From Pseudoduganella violacea (GTDB lineage: Bacteria > Pseudomonadota > Gammaproteobacteria > Burkholderiales > Burkholderiaceae_D): a stretch of 64,000 nucleotides of DNA. The stretch spans positions 62,001-126,000 of the forward strand of contig NZ_JACHXD010000012.1 of assembly GCF_014191875.1 (NCBI RefSeq), read 5' to 3'. This document shows positions 1 through 13,000 of this stretch, piece after piece. Position 1 is the stretch's first letter. Each line of letters begins with the position of its first letter. The notes beneath the pieces are model-generated. The model had not been told where the DNA came from and did not search any database. It saw nothing but the letters and a program-made list of their open reading frames with translations. The position numbers and the translations under genes were made by a program.

Positions 1-1090
1 CATTGCGAAAGCGCGAGCGGCATGGTTGGCATCAGCAAGGTGCTGATGCAGATGAAGCATAGGACGCTGGTCCCCAGCCTGCATGCGGCTGTTCTCAATC
101 CGGACATCGACTTTGGCAATTCGCCGTTCGCGGTACAGCAGAATCTTGCGGCCTGGGAGCGTCCAAAAGTGGAGATCGACGGCCGCCGCGGCGAGCAGCC
201 ACGTATCGCGGGCATCTCGTCATTCGGCGCTGGCGGCGCCAACGCCCACCTGATTATCGAGGAGTTCATCGCTGCGCCGCTTGGCCAGGCGTTGGCGGGG
301 CCTGCGCTGGTAGTGCTTTCCGCCCGCACTGAAGAAGGACTGCAGCAGCGTGTCCAGCGCCTTCTGGCGGCTATTGCGCCTGAGCGTATAGAACCGCAAA
401 TGACGCTGGCGAATATCGCTTACACCCTGCAAACGGGGCGCGAAGCGATGGAAGAGCGCCTGGCCATTCTGGCGGACTCGCTCGACGCACTGCGCCGGAA
501 GCTGGGCGTCATTGCAGCAGGCGAAAGCGAAGCCGATGGCGCGTATCGCGGCCAGGCCAAGAAGAACAAGGAAGCTTTCAGTCTGTTTGCAGGCGACGAG
601 GACATGGATGGCATTGTCGCCACATGGTTCGCCAAGGCCAAGCTGGATAAGCTGGGCGAGCTTTGGACCAGGGGCTTTGCGCTGGATTGGAATGCCTTGT
701 ATGCGGCAGACGGCGCAAGCCGGCCATCTCGCATCAGCCTTCCTTCCTACCCATTCGCCAAGGAGCGTTACTGGAAAGAGAGGGCCGTTGCGGCTCAGCC
801 AACCACCGTTGCGCCGGTGGCTGTAGCTCGGGTATCTGCGCCAGTTCTGTCCCGCGATCCAGATTTGCAAGGCTATGTAAGGGGCTTGTTGAGGGCTAGT
901 GTTTCCGCCACCCTGAAAGTGGCGGAGGAGGATATCGATGGTGATACACAGTGGAGCGAATACGGCTTCGATTCGATTACGCTGACCAGCTTCTGCAACT
1001 CACTCAACGATCAGTATCGCGTTGGCCTCGCGCCGACCATTTTCTTTGAATATCCAACGCTGGATGGATTGGCAAAATTCCTTGCCCAGG
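1..1090 (+). other. PKS module A (partial): KS C-terminus - ACP
   Basis: Only the last part of the KS is in view: the GHxES-type motif at the very start and SSFGAGGANAH near 217-250. It is followed by the trans-AT KS linker and one ACP whose phosphopantetheine Ser codon (YGFDS) is at 973-975. No ketoreductase or dehydratase is present. The KS fragment is closest by eye to the non-elongating KS of module G (same HCESASG, VGISKVLMQMKH). Confidence 0.85.
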
Positions 1091-4000
1091 AACGGCGGTC
1101 GCTGTTCGAGACGAGCGTTCCCGAGCCAGCGCCAGTGCAGCATGCGGAGCCGGAGCCCGCGCCGCAACTGCGCGTGGAAAACAAGGAAGCTGTCGCCATC
1201 ATCGGCATGAGCGGCCAGTTCCCGATGGCGCCCGATATGGATGCGTTCTGGCGCGTGCTGGAAGAGGGCAGGGATTGCATCGGCGAGATTCCGAAGGAGC
1301 GCTGGGATTGGAAGGCCATTTATGGTGATCCCCATCTGGAAGAGAACAAGTGCAATAACAAATGGGGCGGTTTCATCGAAGGTATCGCTGACTTCGACCC
1401 ACTGTTCTTCGGCATCTCGCCGAAGGAAGCGGAGCTGATGGACCCGCAGCAGCGGCTGATGATGGTGCATGTCTGGAAGGCGCTGGAGGACGCCGGGTAT
1501 GCCGGTGCGGCGCTGTCGGGTAGCGACACGGCGCTCTTTATCGGCACAATCGCCAGCGGTTACGCGGATCGCGTGCGGCGCGCAGGCATGGCGATTGAAG
1601 GCTATTCGTCGACCGGATCCGTGGCGTCGGTCGGGCCAAACCGCATGAGCTATTTCCTGGATTTCCACGGACCGAGCGAGCCGGTGGAAACCGCCTGCTC
1701 CAGCTCACTGGTGGCCTTGCGGCGCGGCGTTCAATCCATCCAGCGCGGCGAATGCGGCGTGGCGGTGGTGGGCGGCGTGAATGCAATCGTCAACCCCGAC
1801 CTGCATATCAGCTTTAATAAGGCTGGCATGCTGGCCGAGGATGGGCGCTGCAAGACCTTCTCCAGCGCGGCGAACGGCTATGTGCGCGGGGAGGGCGCCG
1901 GCATGCTCGTGCTCAAGCGCCTGGGCGACGCGGAACGGGACGGCGACCATATCTATGGCCTGGTGCGCGGTACGGCGGAAAATCACGGCGGCCGAGCCAA
2001 CTCGCTGACCGCACCGAATCCGAAAGCGCAAGCGGCTGTGGTCAGCATGGCGTATGAGGATGCCGGCATCGATCCGCGTACGGTAACTTACATCGAAGCG
2101 CACGGCACGGGAACCAGCCTTGGCGACCCGGTGGAGATCAATGGCCTGAAGGCAGCCTTCAAGCATCTATGCGATACGGCTGGCGTGCGCGTTGAATCGC
2201 ACCACTGCGGCCTTGGCTCGGCCAAAACGAACTTTGGCCACCTGGAACTGGCGGCCGGCGTTGTCGGGGTGATGAAGGTGCTGCTGCAGATGCGGCATAA
2301 GAAGCTGGTTCGAAGCCTGCATAGCGCTGAACTGAATCCGTATATCGATCTGGAATCCAGCCCCTTCTACGTGGTTCAGGAGGCGCGCGAATGGACCGCT
2401 TTGCGCGATGCTGATGGCAAGGAAATTCCGCGCCGCGCCGGGGTAAGTTCGTTCGGCTTCGGGGGTGTCAATGCGCACGTGGTGTTGGAAGAATATATCG
2501 CTCCTTCTCGCTTGGATCATGAACCGGCCGCCCCGGTGGGCATTGTGCTGTCGGCACGGAATGAGGACCGTCTATTGGAGCAGGCGCGCCAGTTGCTGGA
2601 CTTCGTAAGCTCTCCGCAAGTTCAAAAAGATGTTGCGTTGGCCGATCTGGCCTATACCTTGCAGGCCGGGCGGGAAGTGATGGAGGAACGCCTGGCCTTT
2701 GTAGCGGTATCGTTCGGCGAGTTGGTCGAGAAGCTGGCAGGTTTTGTGGGTGGGAATACGCAGGCTCATGCGATCCTGCGCGGCCACGCGAAGCGCGGCA
2801 AGGATTCTGCTTCCCATGGCGCCGGCCCGGCAGTAGGTCTTGAAGACTTGCTGGTCCAGTGGATTAATGGCAGGGATGTCAACTGGTCGTCGCTGTATGC
2901 AGGCCGCAAGCCGCGCCGGGTAAGCCTGCCGACCTATCCGTTTGCGCAGGAACGCTACTGGATCGACGTAGGCCATGGCCACCAAGCGGGTGGCTCCAGC
3001 GTGGTGCTTCATCCCTTGGTGCAGCAGAATCGCTCGAACATTTCAGGCCTGCGTTTCAGCAGCAGCTTCGATGGCGGCGAATTCTTCCTGGCTGACCATG
3101 TGGTGCGTGGCGAACGGGTTCTGCCCGGTGCAGCGCAGCTTGAAATGGCCCTTCATGCGGGCAAACTGGCAACCGAGAACGCATATGGTCTGCGGCTCAG
3201 GAATGTTGTCTGGGCGCGTCCTGCGATTGCGGGAGCTGGTGGCCTGCACTTGAATATCGCGCTCCGTCCTGCCGAAGGACAGGCTTTGGCCTTTGAAGTG
3301 CAGGGCGCCGGCCCAAGCGGCGATGGTTCTGTATTCAGCCAGGGCTTGCTGGAACCGGCCGACGCATCTATTTTGGCGGCTGTGCATGATATTGACGCCT
3401 TGCGCGCGCACTGCACGCGCCGACGGATGAGCGGCGCCGAATGCTACGCCCTGTTTGAGCGTATGGGACTGCACTATGGTCCGAGTTTCCAGGCCCTGAG
3501 CGAGTTGCTGGCCGCTGATGCGCTTGCGCTGGCCCGCATTGAGCTACCGCCCGCCGTGCAGGATTCTCTGCCGGACTTCACGCTGCATCCAGCCTTGCTC
3601 GACGCTGCCTTGCAGGCGTCCGCCGGCCTGCTCGGCGGTGCTGAGTTGATGCTGCTGTTCGCCCTTGGATCGCTGCAGATCCTGCAGCCGCCTGGCGGCG
3701 GCATGTGGGCCGTGGTGCAGCGTAGCCGAGGATGCGCCGCAGGCGACGCGGTGCAGAAATTTGACATTGATCTGTGCGGCGACGACGGCCAAGCATACAT
3801 CCAGATCCGGGAGTTCAGCCTGCGCGCGGTTACAGGCGGCGGCAAACGCGATGCTGAAGCGACTACCTTGCTGCAGCCTATCTGGCGCGCGCAGCCAGTA
3901 CTGACGGAAAGCGCCGGCACGGCCTACGCTCGCCATCTTGTCTTGCTGTTGGGCGCGACGGAACCGGATGCGGTTGCGATCCGCAATCGCTTGCCGGATG

Positions 4001-7000
4001 CGGACTGCCAGCTTTTGACTGCGGGCGCTGATGTTGCCGCTTCCTTCGAATCCGCCGCCCAGGCGCTGCTGGAACGGCTACAAGCCTTGGGCAGCGAAGC
4101 TGGAGCATCCCTGATTCAGCTGGCCGTCGTGGGAGATGGCGCGTTGCGAACCCTGAGCGGCTTGGGCGCGATGCTGCAAACCGCACAACAGGAAAATCCG
4201 CGTCTCACAGGCCAGGTAATCGAGTTCGATCACGGCCAAGACCTGCCGACCGTTTTGCTGGAGAACCGCGACAGCGCGGACAGACAAATCCGCTATCGCC
4301 ATGGGGAGCGCATGGTTCGCGGCTGGAGCGAGCTGGCGACCGGCGTCCCGGCACAATGGATGGACCACGGCGTATATCTGATTACAGGAGGCGCCGGTGG
4401 CCTGGGCCTGATTTTTGCCCGCGACATTGCCAGCGCCGCGACCGGCGTCACGCTGGTTCTGGCGGGCCGTTCGCCGATGAACGACGCCATACGCGCCAGT
4501 ATCCGTGAACTTGAGGCCTTGGGTGCGGTGGTGCAGTACCGTCAGCTGGATGCCGGCGATGCGGAGGCGGTTACCCAGCTTGTCCACGGCATTCAGGAAG
4601 AACACGAAGGACTGGACGGCATCATCCACAGTGCCGGCGTGTTGCGCGACAGCTTCCTTGTCAGGAAAACACCGCAGCAGCTGCGTGAAGTCCTGCGCGC
4701 CAAAGTTGCCGGCACCGTGAATCTCGACCAGGCCAGCCGTGATATTGCGCTGGACTGCTTCATCTGCTTCTCGTCCCTGTCTGGCGCGATAGGCAATATC
4801 GGGCAGGCGGACTACGCGGCGGCGAACGCCTTTATGGATAGCTTCGCTCATTACCGCAACGAGCTGGCGGCCCAAGGGAAGCGCCACGGGCGAACCTTGT
4901 CGATCAATTGGCCGCTGTGGGAGGAGGGTGGCATGCAGGTTGATGCCGCCACGCGCCGGCATCTGCTTGAACATCTCGGCATGACGCCTTTGGGCACGGC
5001 CGATGGCAGCGCGGCTTTGGCGGCGGCAATGGCCAGCGGCGCGCCGCAGGTGCTGCTGGTGCATGGAGAGGCCGAGCGCATGAAGTCAATTCTGCAAGGC
5101 CGTCTGCCGGAACGGACGGAAAATCAAAGAGAAAATGCCATGCCGATATCCGCGAATATGGAAGAAAAAGCAAGCCGCTACTTTGTGCGTCTACTGTCCA
5201 CCGCGCTCAAGCTGCCGGTGCAGCGCATTAATCCACAAGCGCAGATGGAATCCTATGGCATCGATTCCATCCTCGTCCTTGATCTGACCCGCGCGCTGGA
5301 AAAAGTGTTTGGCTCCTTGCCGAAGACGCTGTTCTTCGAATACCAGACTATCGACGCGCTGAGCAAATACTTCCTGCAGCATCATGCCGCCGTCCTGGTT
5401 CCGCTGCTGGGCGAAAGCCGCAGCGTGCGCGCGATGCCGAATCCAGCTCCCGTTTCAGCCCCGGCAATCATCGGCACGCGGGATAACCTGCGGACTTCGC
5501 TCGCCCATGCAGCCCGCACCGAGGGCGATGAAATTGCAATCATCGGCCTGGCTGGCCGCTATCCTCAGGCCAGCAATATCGAGGAATTTTGGGCCAATTT
5601 GAGCCAGGGCCGGGACTGCATCGGCGAGATTCCGGCCGACCGTTGGGACCATAAGCTGTATTTCGACGCCGACCGCAATGCCGCTGGCAAGACGTACAGT
5701 AAGTGGGGCGGCTTCATGGACGGTGTCGATCTGTTCGATCCGCTGTTCTTCAATATCTCGCCGCGCGAAGCCGAACGCATCGACCCGCAAGAGCGGCTCT
5801 TCCTGGAGTGCGTGCACGCCACACTGGAAGATGCAGGTTATACGCGGGGCAATGTGGCCGACGAAGGTGAGGTTGGCGTGTTCGTCGGTGTGATGTACGA
5901 GGAGTACCAGCTTTATGGAGCGCAGGAGCAGGTACGCGGCAATAATATCGGTCTGTTCAACAGCCCCGCGTCGATAGCCAACCGCATATCCTACTACTGC
6001 AACTTCAGTGGCCCAAGTATGGCGCTGGATACGATGTGCTCTTCGTCGCTGACCGCCATTCATCTGGCGGTTCAAAGCCTGCAGCGCGGCGATTGCAGCG
6101 TTGCGGTTGCTGGTGGCGTGAATGTATCGATCCATCCGAATAAATACCTGATGCTGGCTGAGGGTAAGTTCGTATCCGCCAAAGGGCGATGCGAGAGCTT
6201 CGGCGAAGGCGGCGAAGGCTATGTTCCAGGCGAGGGCGTGGGCGCGGTGCTGCTCAAGCCCAAAGCGCAGGCCATCGCCGATGGCGACCATATTTACGGC
6301 ATTATCAAGGCCACGGCGGTCAATCACGGTGGCAAAACCAACGGCTATACGGTGCCGAATCCGAACGCGCAAGCCAAGGTTATCGAGAAAGCCTTGCGTT
6401 CCGGCGGTGTGAATGCGCGCGATGTCAGCTACATCGAAGCCCACGGAACCGGCACCAGCCTGGGTGATCCTATCGAGATTGCAGGTCTTTCCAGGGCCTT
6501 CCAGCATTGGACTCCGGACACGCAGTTCTGCGCCATTGGCTCGGCCAAATCAAATATCGGCCACTGCGAAAGCGCGGCCGGCATTGCTGGCGTGAGTAAG
6601 GTTCTGTTGCAACTGAAGCATCGGCAGCTTGCGCCAAGCCTGCATTCCCGGTCGCTGAATCCGAACATCGACTTTGCAGCAACGCCGTTTGTAGTGCAGC
6701 AGGAGCTGGCTCCATGGCCTGGCGTGCAAAAGAATGGCGCCGAACTGCCGCGTATCGCCGGCATTTCCTCCTTTGGTGCCGGCGGCGCCAACGCCCATGT
6801 GGTGATCGAGGAATACATTGCGCCACCCGCAGACCGCTCCGCGGCGGGTGATCCTGCGCTGGTGCTGCTTTCGGCGCGTAATAAGCAGCAGCTGCAAGAG
6901 CAGGTGCAGTTGCTTCTGGCCGCTGTCGCCGTGCCGGCCGATATTGATCTGGCCGACCTGGCCTATACCCTGCAGGTTGGACGGGAGGCGCTGGAAGAGC

Positions 7001-10000
7001 GGCTTGCCTTGGTGGTCCATTCCATTGACGAACTGCAGGTAAAGCTGCAAGCCATCGCTGCAGACGAAACCTGGCCGGAGGACGCTTATCAAGGCCAGGC
7101 AAAACGCGACGAAGAGGGTATGGGTGGCCTGTCCGGCGATGACGATATGTCCGGCACCGTTGACGCATGGCTGGCGAAAGGTAAGTTCGGCAAGTTGCTG
7201 GAACTGTGGGTGAAGGGCTTTGTCTTCGACTGGCGCCGTTTGCATGCGCGTGCCGCCCGCAAGCCGCAGCGTATCAGCCTGCCGACTTATCCGTTTGCCC
7301 GTGAGCGGTATTGGATTGAGACCAGCGCCAAAGCGGCGTTGGGCCGGACGGCTGCGGTGTTGCATCCAATGGTTCACGCCAACACCTCCAACCTTGGCAT
7401 TCAGCGCTTCAGCAGCCATTTCAGTGGGACTGAGTTCTTCTTCTGCGATCATAAGGTGCATGGCCGTGCCGTCCTGCCAGGCGTCGCACAGCTGGAAATG
7501 GCGCTGTTCGCCGCACGCAAGGCGGCTACGGCCCAACAGGCATTCCGTTTGCAAGAGATAAGCTGGTCTCGCGCCGCCACGGTGCATGAACAAGGCTTGG
7601 AGCTGCATATCGCGCTGACTCCGCAGGGCCGGAATGAAATCGGCTTCGAAATCTATAGCGAGGACGGTGACAATACTCTCATTTACAGCGATGGCGTGCT
7701 GGCTCCAGCGGAAGAACTGAATGCCTCCCACGACTTGACGGCTCTGCGCGAGCTTTGCTCGCTGAACCGTTTGGACCAAGAGCAATGCTATGAATTGTTT
7801 GACCGCCTCGGCATCCGGTACGGTGCCAGTTTCCGGGGGCTGACCGAAATATCGATCGGCGAAGCGCTGGCCGTTGCGCGTATTTCCGCGCCGGTGCTGG
7901 CAGGCGCAGAGAATTTTATGCTGCATCCGGGCACTTTGGATGCTGCGCTGCAAGCCACGGTGGGGCTGGCGCTGACGCCTGAAGAACCGGTGGCAATGCT
8001 GCCATATATGCTGGCGTCATTGACCGTTCTGGCGCCCTGCAGCGGCAGCATGTGGGCCGTGGTGCAGCGCCAGGCCGGTATCGCCGGCGAGCCGGTCCAG
8101 CAATTCAATATCGATCTATGCGATGACGAGGGCAAAGTCCACGTGAGAATTTCCGGACTTGAGCTGCGCGCCGCGCCCACCGCGTTCAAGCCGGAGGAAT
8201 CCCGCACGCCTATGGCAGAAGTGCAGACAGCGGCAGGGGATGATTTGCCGGAGAAAACCCAGCGCTATCTTGCGCGTTTGCTCTCCACCGTTCTCAAGCT
8301 CCCGGCCGAGAAAATCGATGTGAAAGCCCAGCTTGAGGCCTATGGCATCGACTCGGTAATGGTGATGGACCTGACCCGCAGCCTGGAGAAGGTCTTCGGC
8401 CCGCTCTCCACGACGCTGTTCTATGAGTACCGCAGCATTGCGGCATTAAGCGGCTACTTCCTGAAAAAACATGAGGAAGTGCTGCGCAAGCTGCTGGACG
8501 GCCAGCGGCCAATCGCCGCGCCGCTGATCAAAGCCGCAGCCGCAAAAACATCGCCTGTCGCGAAACGCCGCTTTGAAGGGGGACGTGCACGCAACGACGA
8601 TGACATCGCAATTATCGGCCTGGCAGGACGCTATCCCAAAGCCCGCAATATCGAAGAATTCTGGGCGAATCTCAGCCAAGGCAAGGACTGCATCGGCGAG
8701 ATTCCGGCTGAACGCTGGGATCACAATCTGTATTTCGACGCCGACCGCAATGCCGCCGGCAAGACTTACAGCAAATGGGGCGGCTTTATCGATGGCGTGG
8801 ACAACTTCGATCCGCTGTTCTTCAATATCTCTCCGCGTGAAGCCGAGTTGATGGATCCGCAAGAGCGCCTGTTCCTTGAATGCGTTCACGCCACGCTGGA
8901 AGACGCAGGCTATACGCGTGAAACGGTGGCGGGCCGGAACGGCAAGGCTGGCGTATTCGTCGGCGTGATGTACGGCGAATACCAGCTGTACGGGGCGCAG
9001 GAGCAGGCACTGGGACGGCAGGTCGCCATTTCCAGCAGCCCCGCGTCGATCGCCAACCGCATTTCCTATTTCTGCGACTTCAATGGCCCCAGCATGGCCG
9101 TCGATACCATGTGCTCGTCCTCGCTGACGGCCATCCATCTGGCGGTGCAAAGCCTGCAGCGTGGCGACTGCGCAGTGGCGGTGGCGGGTGGCGTGAACGT
9201 GTCGGTGCATCCGAATAAATATCTGCTGCTCGCCCAAGGCAAGTTCATTTCGGCTAAAGGCCGCTGCGAAAGCTTCGGCGAGGGTGGCGAAGGCTATGTG
9301 CCGGGCGAGGGTGTCGGCGCGCTGCTGCTTAAATCGAAGTCGCAGGCCATTGCGGACGGCGACCATATTTACGGTGTGATCAAGGCCAGCGCCGTCAATC
9401 ACGGCGGCAAGACTAATGGCTACACCGTGCCGAATCCTGGCGCGCAAGCCGAAGTGATCGAAAGCGCCTTGCGCGAAGCACGTATCGATGCGCGCAGCAT
9501 CAGCTACATTGAAGCGCACGGCACGGGGACTAGCCTGGGCGATCCGATCGAGATTGCCGGCCTCTCCCAGGCTTTCGAACATTGGACGCAGGATAAGCAG
9601 TTCTGCGCCATTGGCTCGGCCAAATCGAACATCGGCCATTGCGAAAGCGCCGCCGGTATTGCCGGCGTGACCAAGGTTCTGCTGCAGCTGAAGCACCAAA
9701 AGCTGGTTCCCAGCCTGCATTCGCATTCGCTCAATCCGAACATCGATTTTGCTGATACGCCATTCATCGTTCAACAGGAGCTGGCCGATTGGCCGCGTCC
9801 TGCGAGTGGAGCCGGCGCGGAACAGCGTGGGCTGCCGCGCCGTGCCGGCGTGTCGTCCTTCGGTGCGGGGGGCGCCAACGCGCACATCGTGATCGAGGAA
9901 TATATCGCGCCACAAAGCGAGACCACGGCCTCCGGCGCACCCGCATTGATTGTGCTGTCGGCTCGCAACGATGACAGGCTGAAGGAGCAGGTGCTGCAAC

Positions 10001-13000
10001 TGCTGGCCGCAGTCGATGACGTATCGCTGGCCGATCTGGCCTACACCCTGCAAGTCGGCCGGGAGGCGATGGAGGCGCGGTTGGCACTTGTCGTCCATTC
10101 CATTGCCGAGCTGCGCGAGAAGCTGGCGGCTCTTGCCCAAGGCAATACGCTGCCGGAAGGCGCGTATCGCGGCTTGGTCAAACGCGGCCCCGATGCCTTG
10201 GATGTTCTGGCCAGCGACGATGATATGTCGGCAGCCATCGGCGCCTGGGTTGAAAAAGGCAAGTTCGGCAAGCTGTTGGCGTTGTGGGTGAAAGGCCTGG
10301 CCTTTGATTGGCAGCAGCTCTACCCAAAAAATGCGCCGGCTCCACGCCGTATCAGTCTTCCGACATATCCGTTTGCGCGTGAACGGTATTGGATCAATAC
10401 CGGCGCGGCAGGCCATGCTCCGGCTGCGGCGCTACTGCATCCACTGGTTCACCGAAATACCTCGCGTCTCTCCGTGCAGCGCTTCAGCAGCCGCTTTAGT
10501 GGTACGGAATTCTTCCTGGCCGATCACCGCGTCCAGGGCCAGGCAGTGCTGCCGGGCGTGGCGCAGCTTGAAATGGCGCTGTTCGCGGCCAAGGAGGCGA
10601 TGGATGAAGCGCAGCCGCTGCGCCTGCGGAACGTGCTCTGGTCTCGCCCGGTGCAGGTGGATGCCGATGGCCCCGATCTGCATCTGGCCTTGTATCCGGA
10701 GGAGCAGGGCCGCATCGGCTTTGAGATTTATAGCGAAGGCGAAGATGGCAGTCCTTTGGTCTTCAGCGAAGGAACTCTCGCCCCGGCGACAAACGCCGCC
10801 GCCAGCCACGACCTGGAAGCCTTGCGGACGCAATGTACGATTGGCCGTTTGAGCGGAGAGCAGTGTTATGCGATCTTCGGCCAGCTTGGCATTCAATACG
10901 GCGCCAGCTTCCGTGGTCTGAAGGAGGTGTTGACCGGTGAGGCGCTTGCGTTAGCGAGCATTTCTTTGCCCGATGGCGCTTCGCAGAAGGGCTTCGCACT
11001 GCCACCCGCTTTGCTGGATGCAGCGCTGCAGGCGGTTGTCGGGCTGGTCGCCGCGCCTGGAGCGGAGCTTATGCTGCCATATGCGCTTGGCTCGCTGGAC
11101 ATTCTCGCACCATGCTCCAGCATTATGTGGGCCGTGGTGCGTCGTATCAGTGGCAAGGCGGATGATTCGGTGCAGCACCTGGATATCGACTTGTGCGATC
11201 AATCCGGCAAGGTATGTCTGCGATTCGGGCAGTTGGAATTGCGCGCCGTTCCCGGAGCATCGCTCCAGCCGCTGTTGGCTCCGATGGAAAGCTCCGCACC
11301 GGCTCTGCTGCTGCGTCCCGAATGGCGGATGCAGGCGGCTGCGTCGGCCGGCGCGGATCTTGCGTTCTCCCGCCGCCTGGTGCTCCTGTGCGGCATCGCA
11401 GAGGAGGAAATGGCGGCGGCGCAGCGGCAGTTGCCATCCGCCGACTTCCGCATCCTTGGCCTGGGCGGCGATTTGGCTGAGGCCTTTGGCAAAGCGGCGG
11501 AAGAACTGCTGCAGCATCTTCAGACATTGAACGCTGACACTGGGAGCGCGCTGATTCAGATCGTCTTGGGTGTCTCAGACGACAACCAGATGATGCGCGG
11601 ACTCGCCGGCATGCTGCGCAGCGCGCAGCTGGAGAATCCCCGCATCAATGTCCAGCTGATTGAGGTGGAAGCTGGCCATGATTGGCCACAGGCTTTGCTC
11701 GAAAATGCGGATGGCGGCGTGCAGCATGTGCGCTATCGCGGCGGAAAGCGCATGGTTCAGGAGTGGGCGGAGCTGGATGCCCATCGCACAACGTCCTGGA
11801 AGGATCAAGGCGTTTATCTGATCACTGGTGGTGCGGGTGGCCTGGGTCTGATCTTTGCCCGCGATATTGCGGCATCGGCCCGCAGCGCCACGCTGATCCT
11901 GACCGGCCGCTCGCAGCCAAATGAAGCAGCCCTCACCGCCATGCGGGAGCTGGAAGCGCTTGGCGCCGCCGTCCACTATCGCCAGGCGGATGTCGGAAAT
12001 GCAAGCGATGTGCTGCAGCTGATAGACGACATCCAGCAGCGGCAAGGCGGTCTGACCGGCATCATCCACAGCGCGGGAGTGACGCGCGACAGTCTGCTGA
12101 TCCGTAAAACACCGGAGCAATTGCGTGAAGTACTGCACGCCAAGGTGGCCGGCGCCATTAATCTGGACCGCGCCAGCAGCGCCATTCCGCTGGACTGCAT
12201 GATCCTGTTCTCGTCCATTTCGGGAGCGCTGGGCAATGTCGGCCAGGCCGACTATGCCGCCGCGAACGCCTTCATGGATGCCTTTGCTCAGCACCGCAAG
12301 GAGCAGGTGGCGAAAGGCGAACGCCATGGTCGCACGCTGTCGCTGAACTGGCCGTTATGGGAGGAGGGCGGCATGCAGCTCGATGCCGCAAGCCGCCAGT
12401 ATCTGAAGGAGAAAACCGGCATGACGCCTCTGAGCACTGCCAACGGCCGCATGGCGCTGTCGAAAGCGCTGGCCAGCGGCGAAGCCCAGGTTCTGGTGGT
12501 GGAAGGCGATGTGGCGCGCATCAAGGCGACGCTGCTGGGTGGCGCCGTGAGCGCAGCCCCGGCGGCGGCCGCGATCCCGACCTCGGCTCAGGCCAAGCAG
12601 GTTGCGGAAAATCTGCAGGAGAAAGCTACACGTTATCTTGTGCATCTGCTGTCTGCCGCGCTCAAACTGCCCACCCAGCGCATCGACCCGCAGGCGCCGA
12701 TGGAGTCCTATGGCATTGATTCCGTTCTTGTGCTTGAGTTGACGCGCACGCTGGAGAAGACTTTCGGTAGCCTGCCCAAGACCCTGTTCTATGAGTACCA
12801 GACCATCGCCAGCCTGACGGCCTACTTCCTGCGCAGTCATCTCGCGGCATTGACGGAGCTGTTGGGTGAGCAGCACGCCATGCCGTCATTGCAGGTACGG
12901 CCGTCCGCAGTTAGCCTGCCAATGTCTAAGGCGAAGCCACGCAAGCCGCGCTTCCCGGCGCGCCACACCACGTCCGATGTAAGCGAAATCGCCATTATCG

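Noticed and set aside
870-1090. Beta-branching ACP before module B
   Set aside because: Beta-branching ACPs have a Trp six residues after the Ser; here it is Phe (DSITLTSF), and the ACP at 17157 has Leu. No HMG-synthase cassette is in view.
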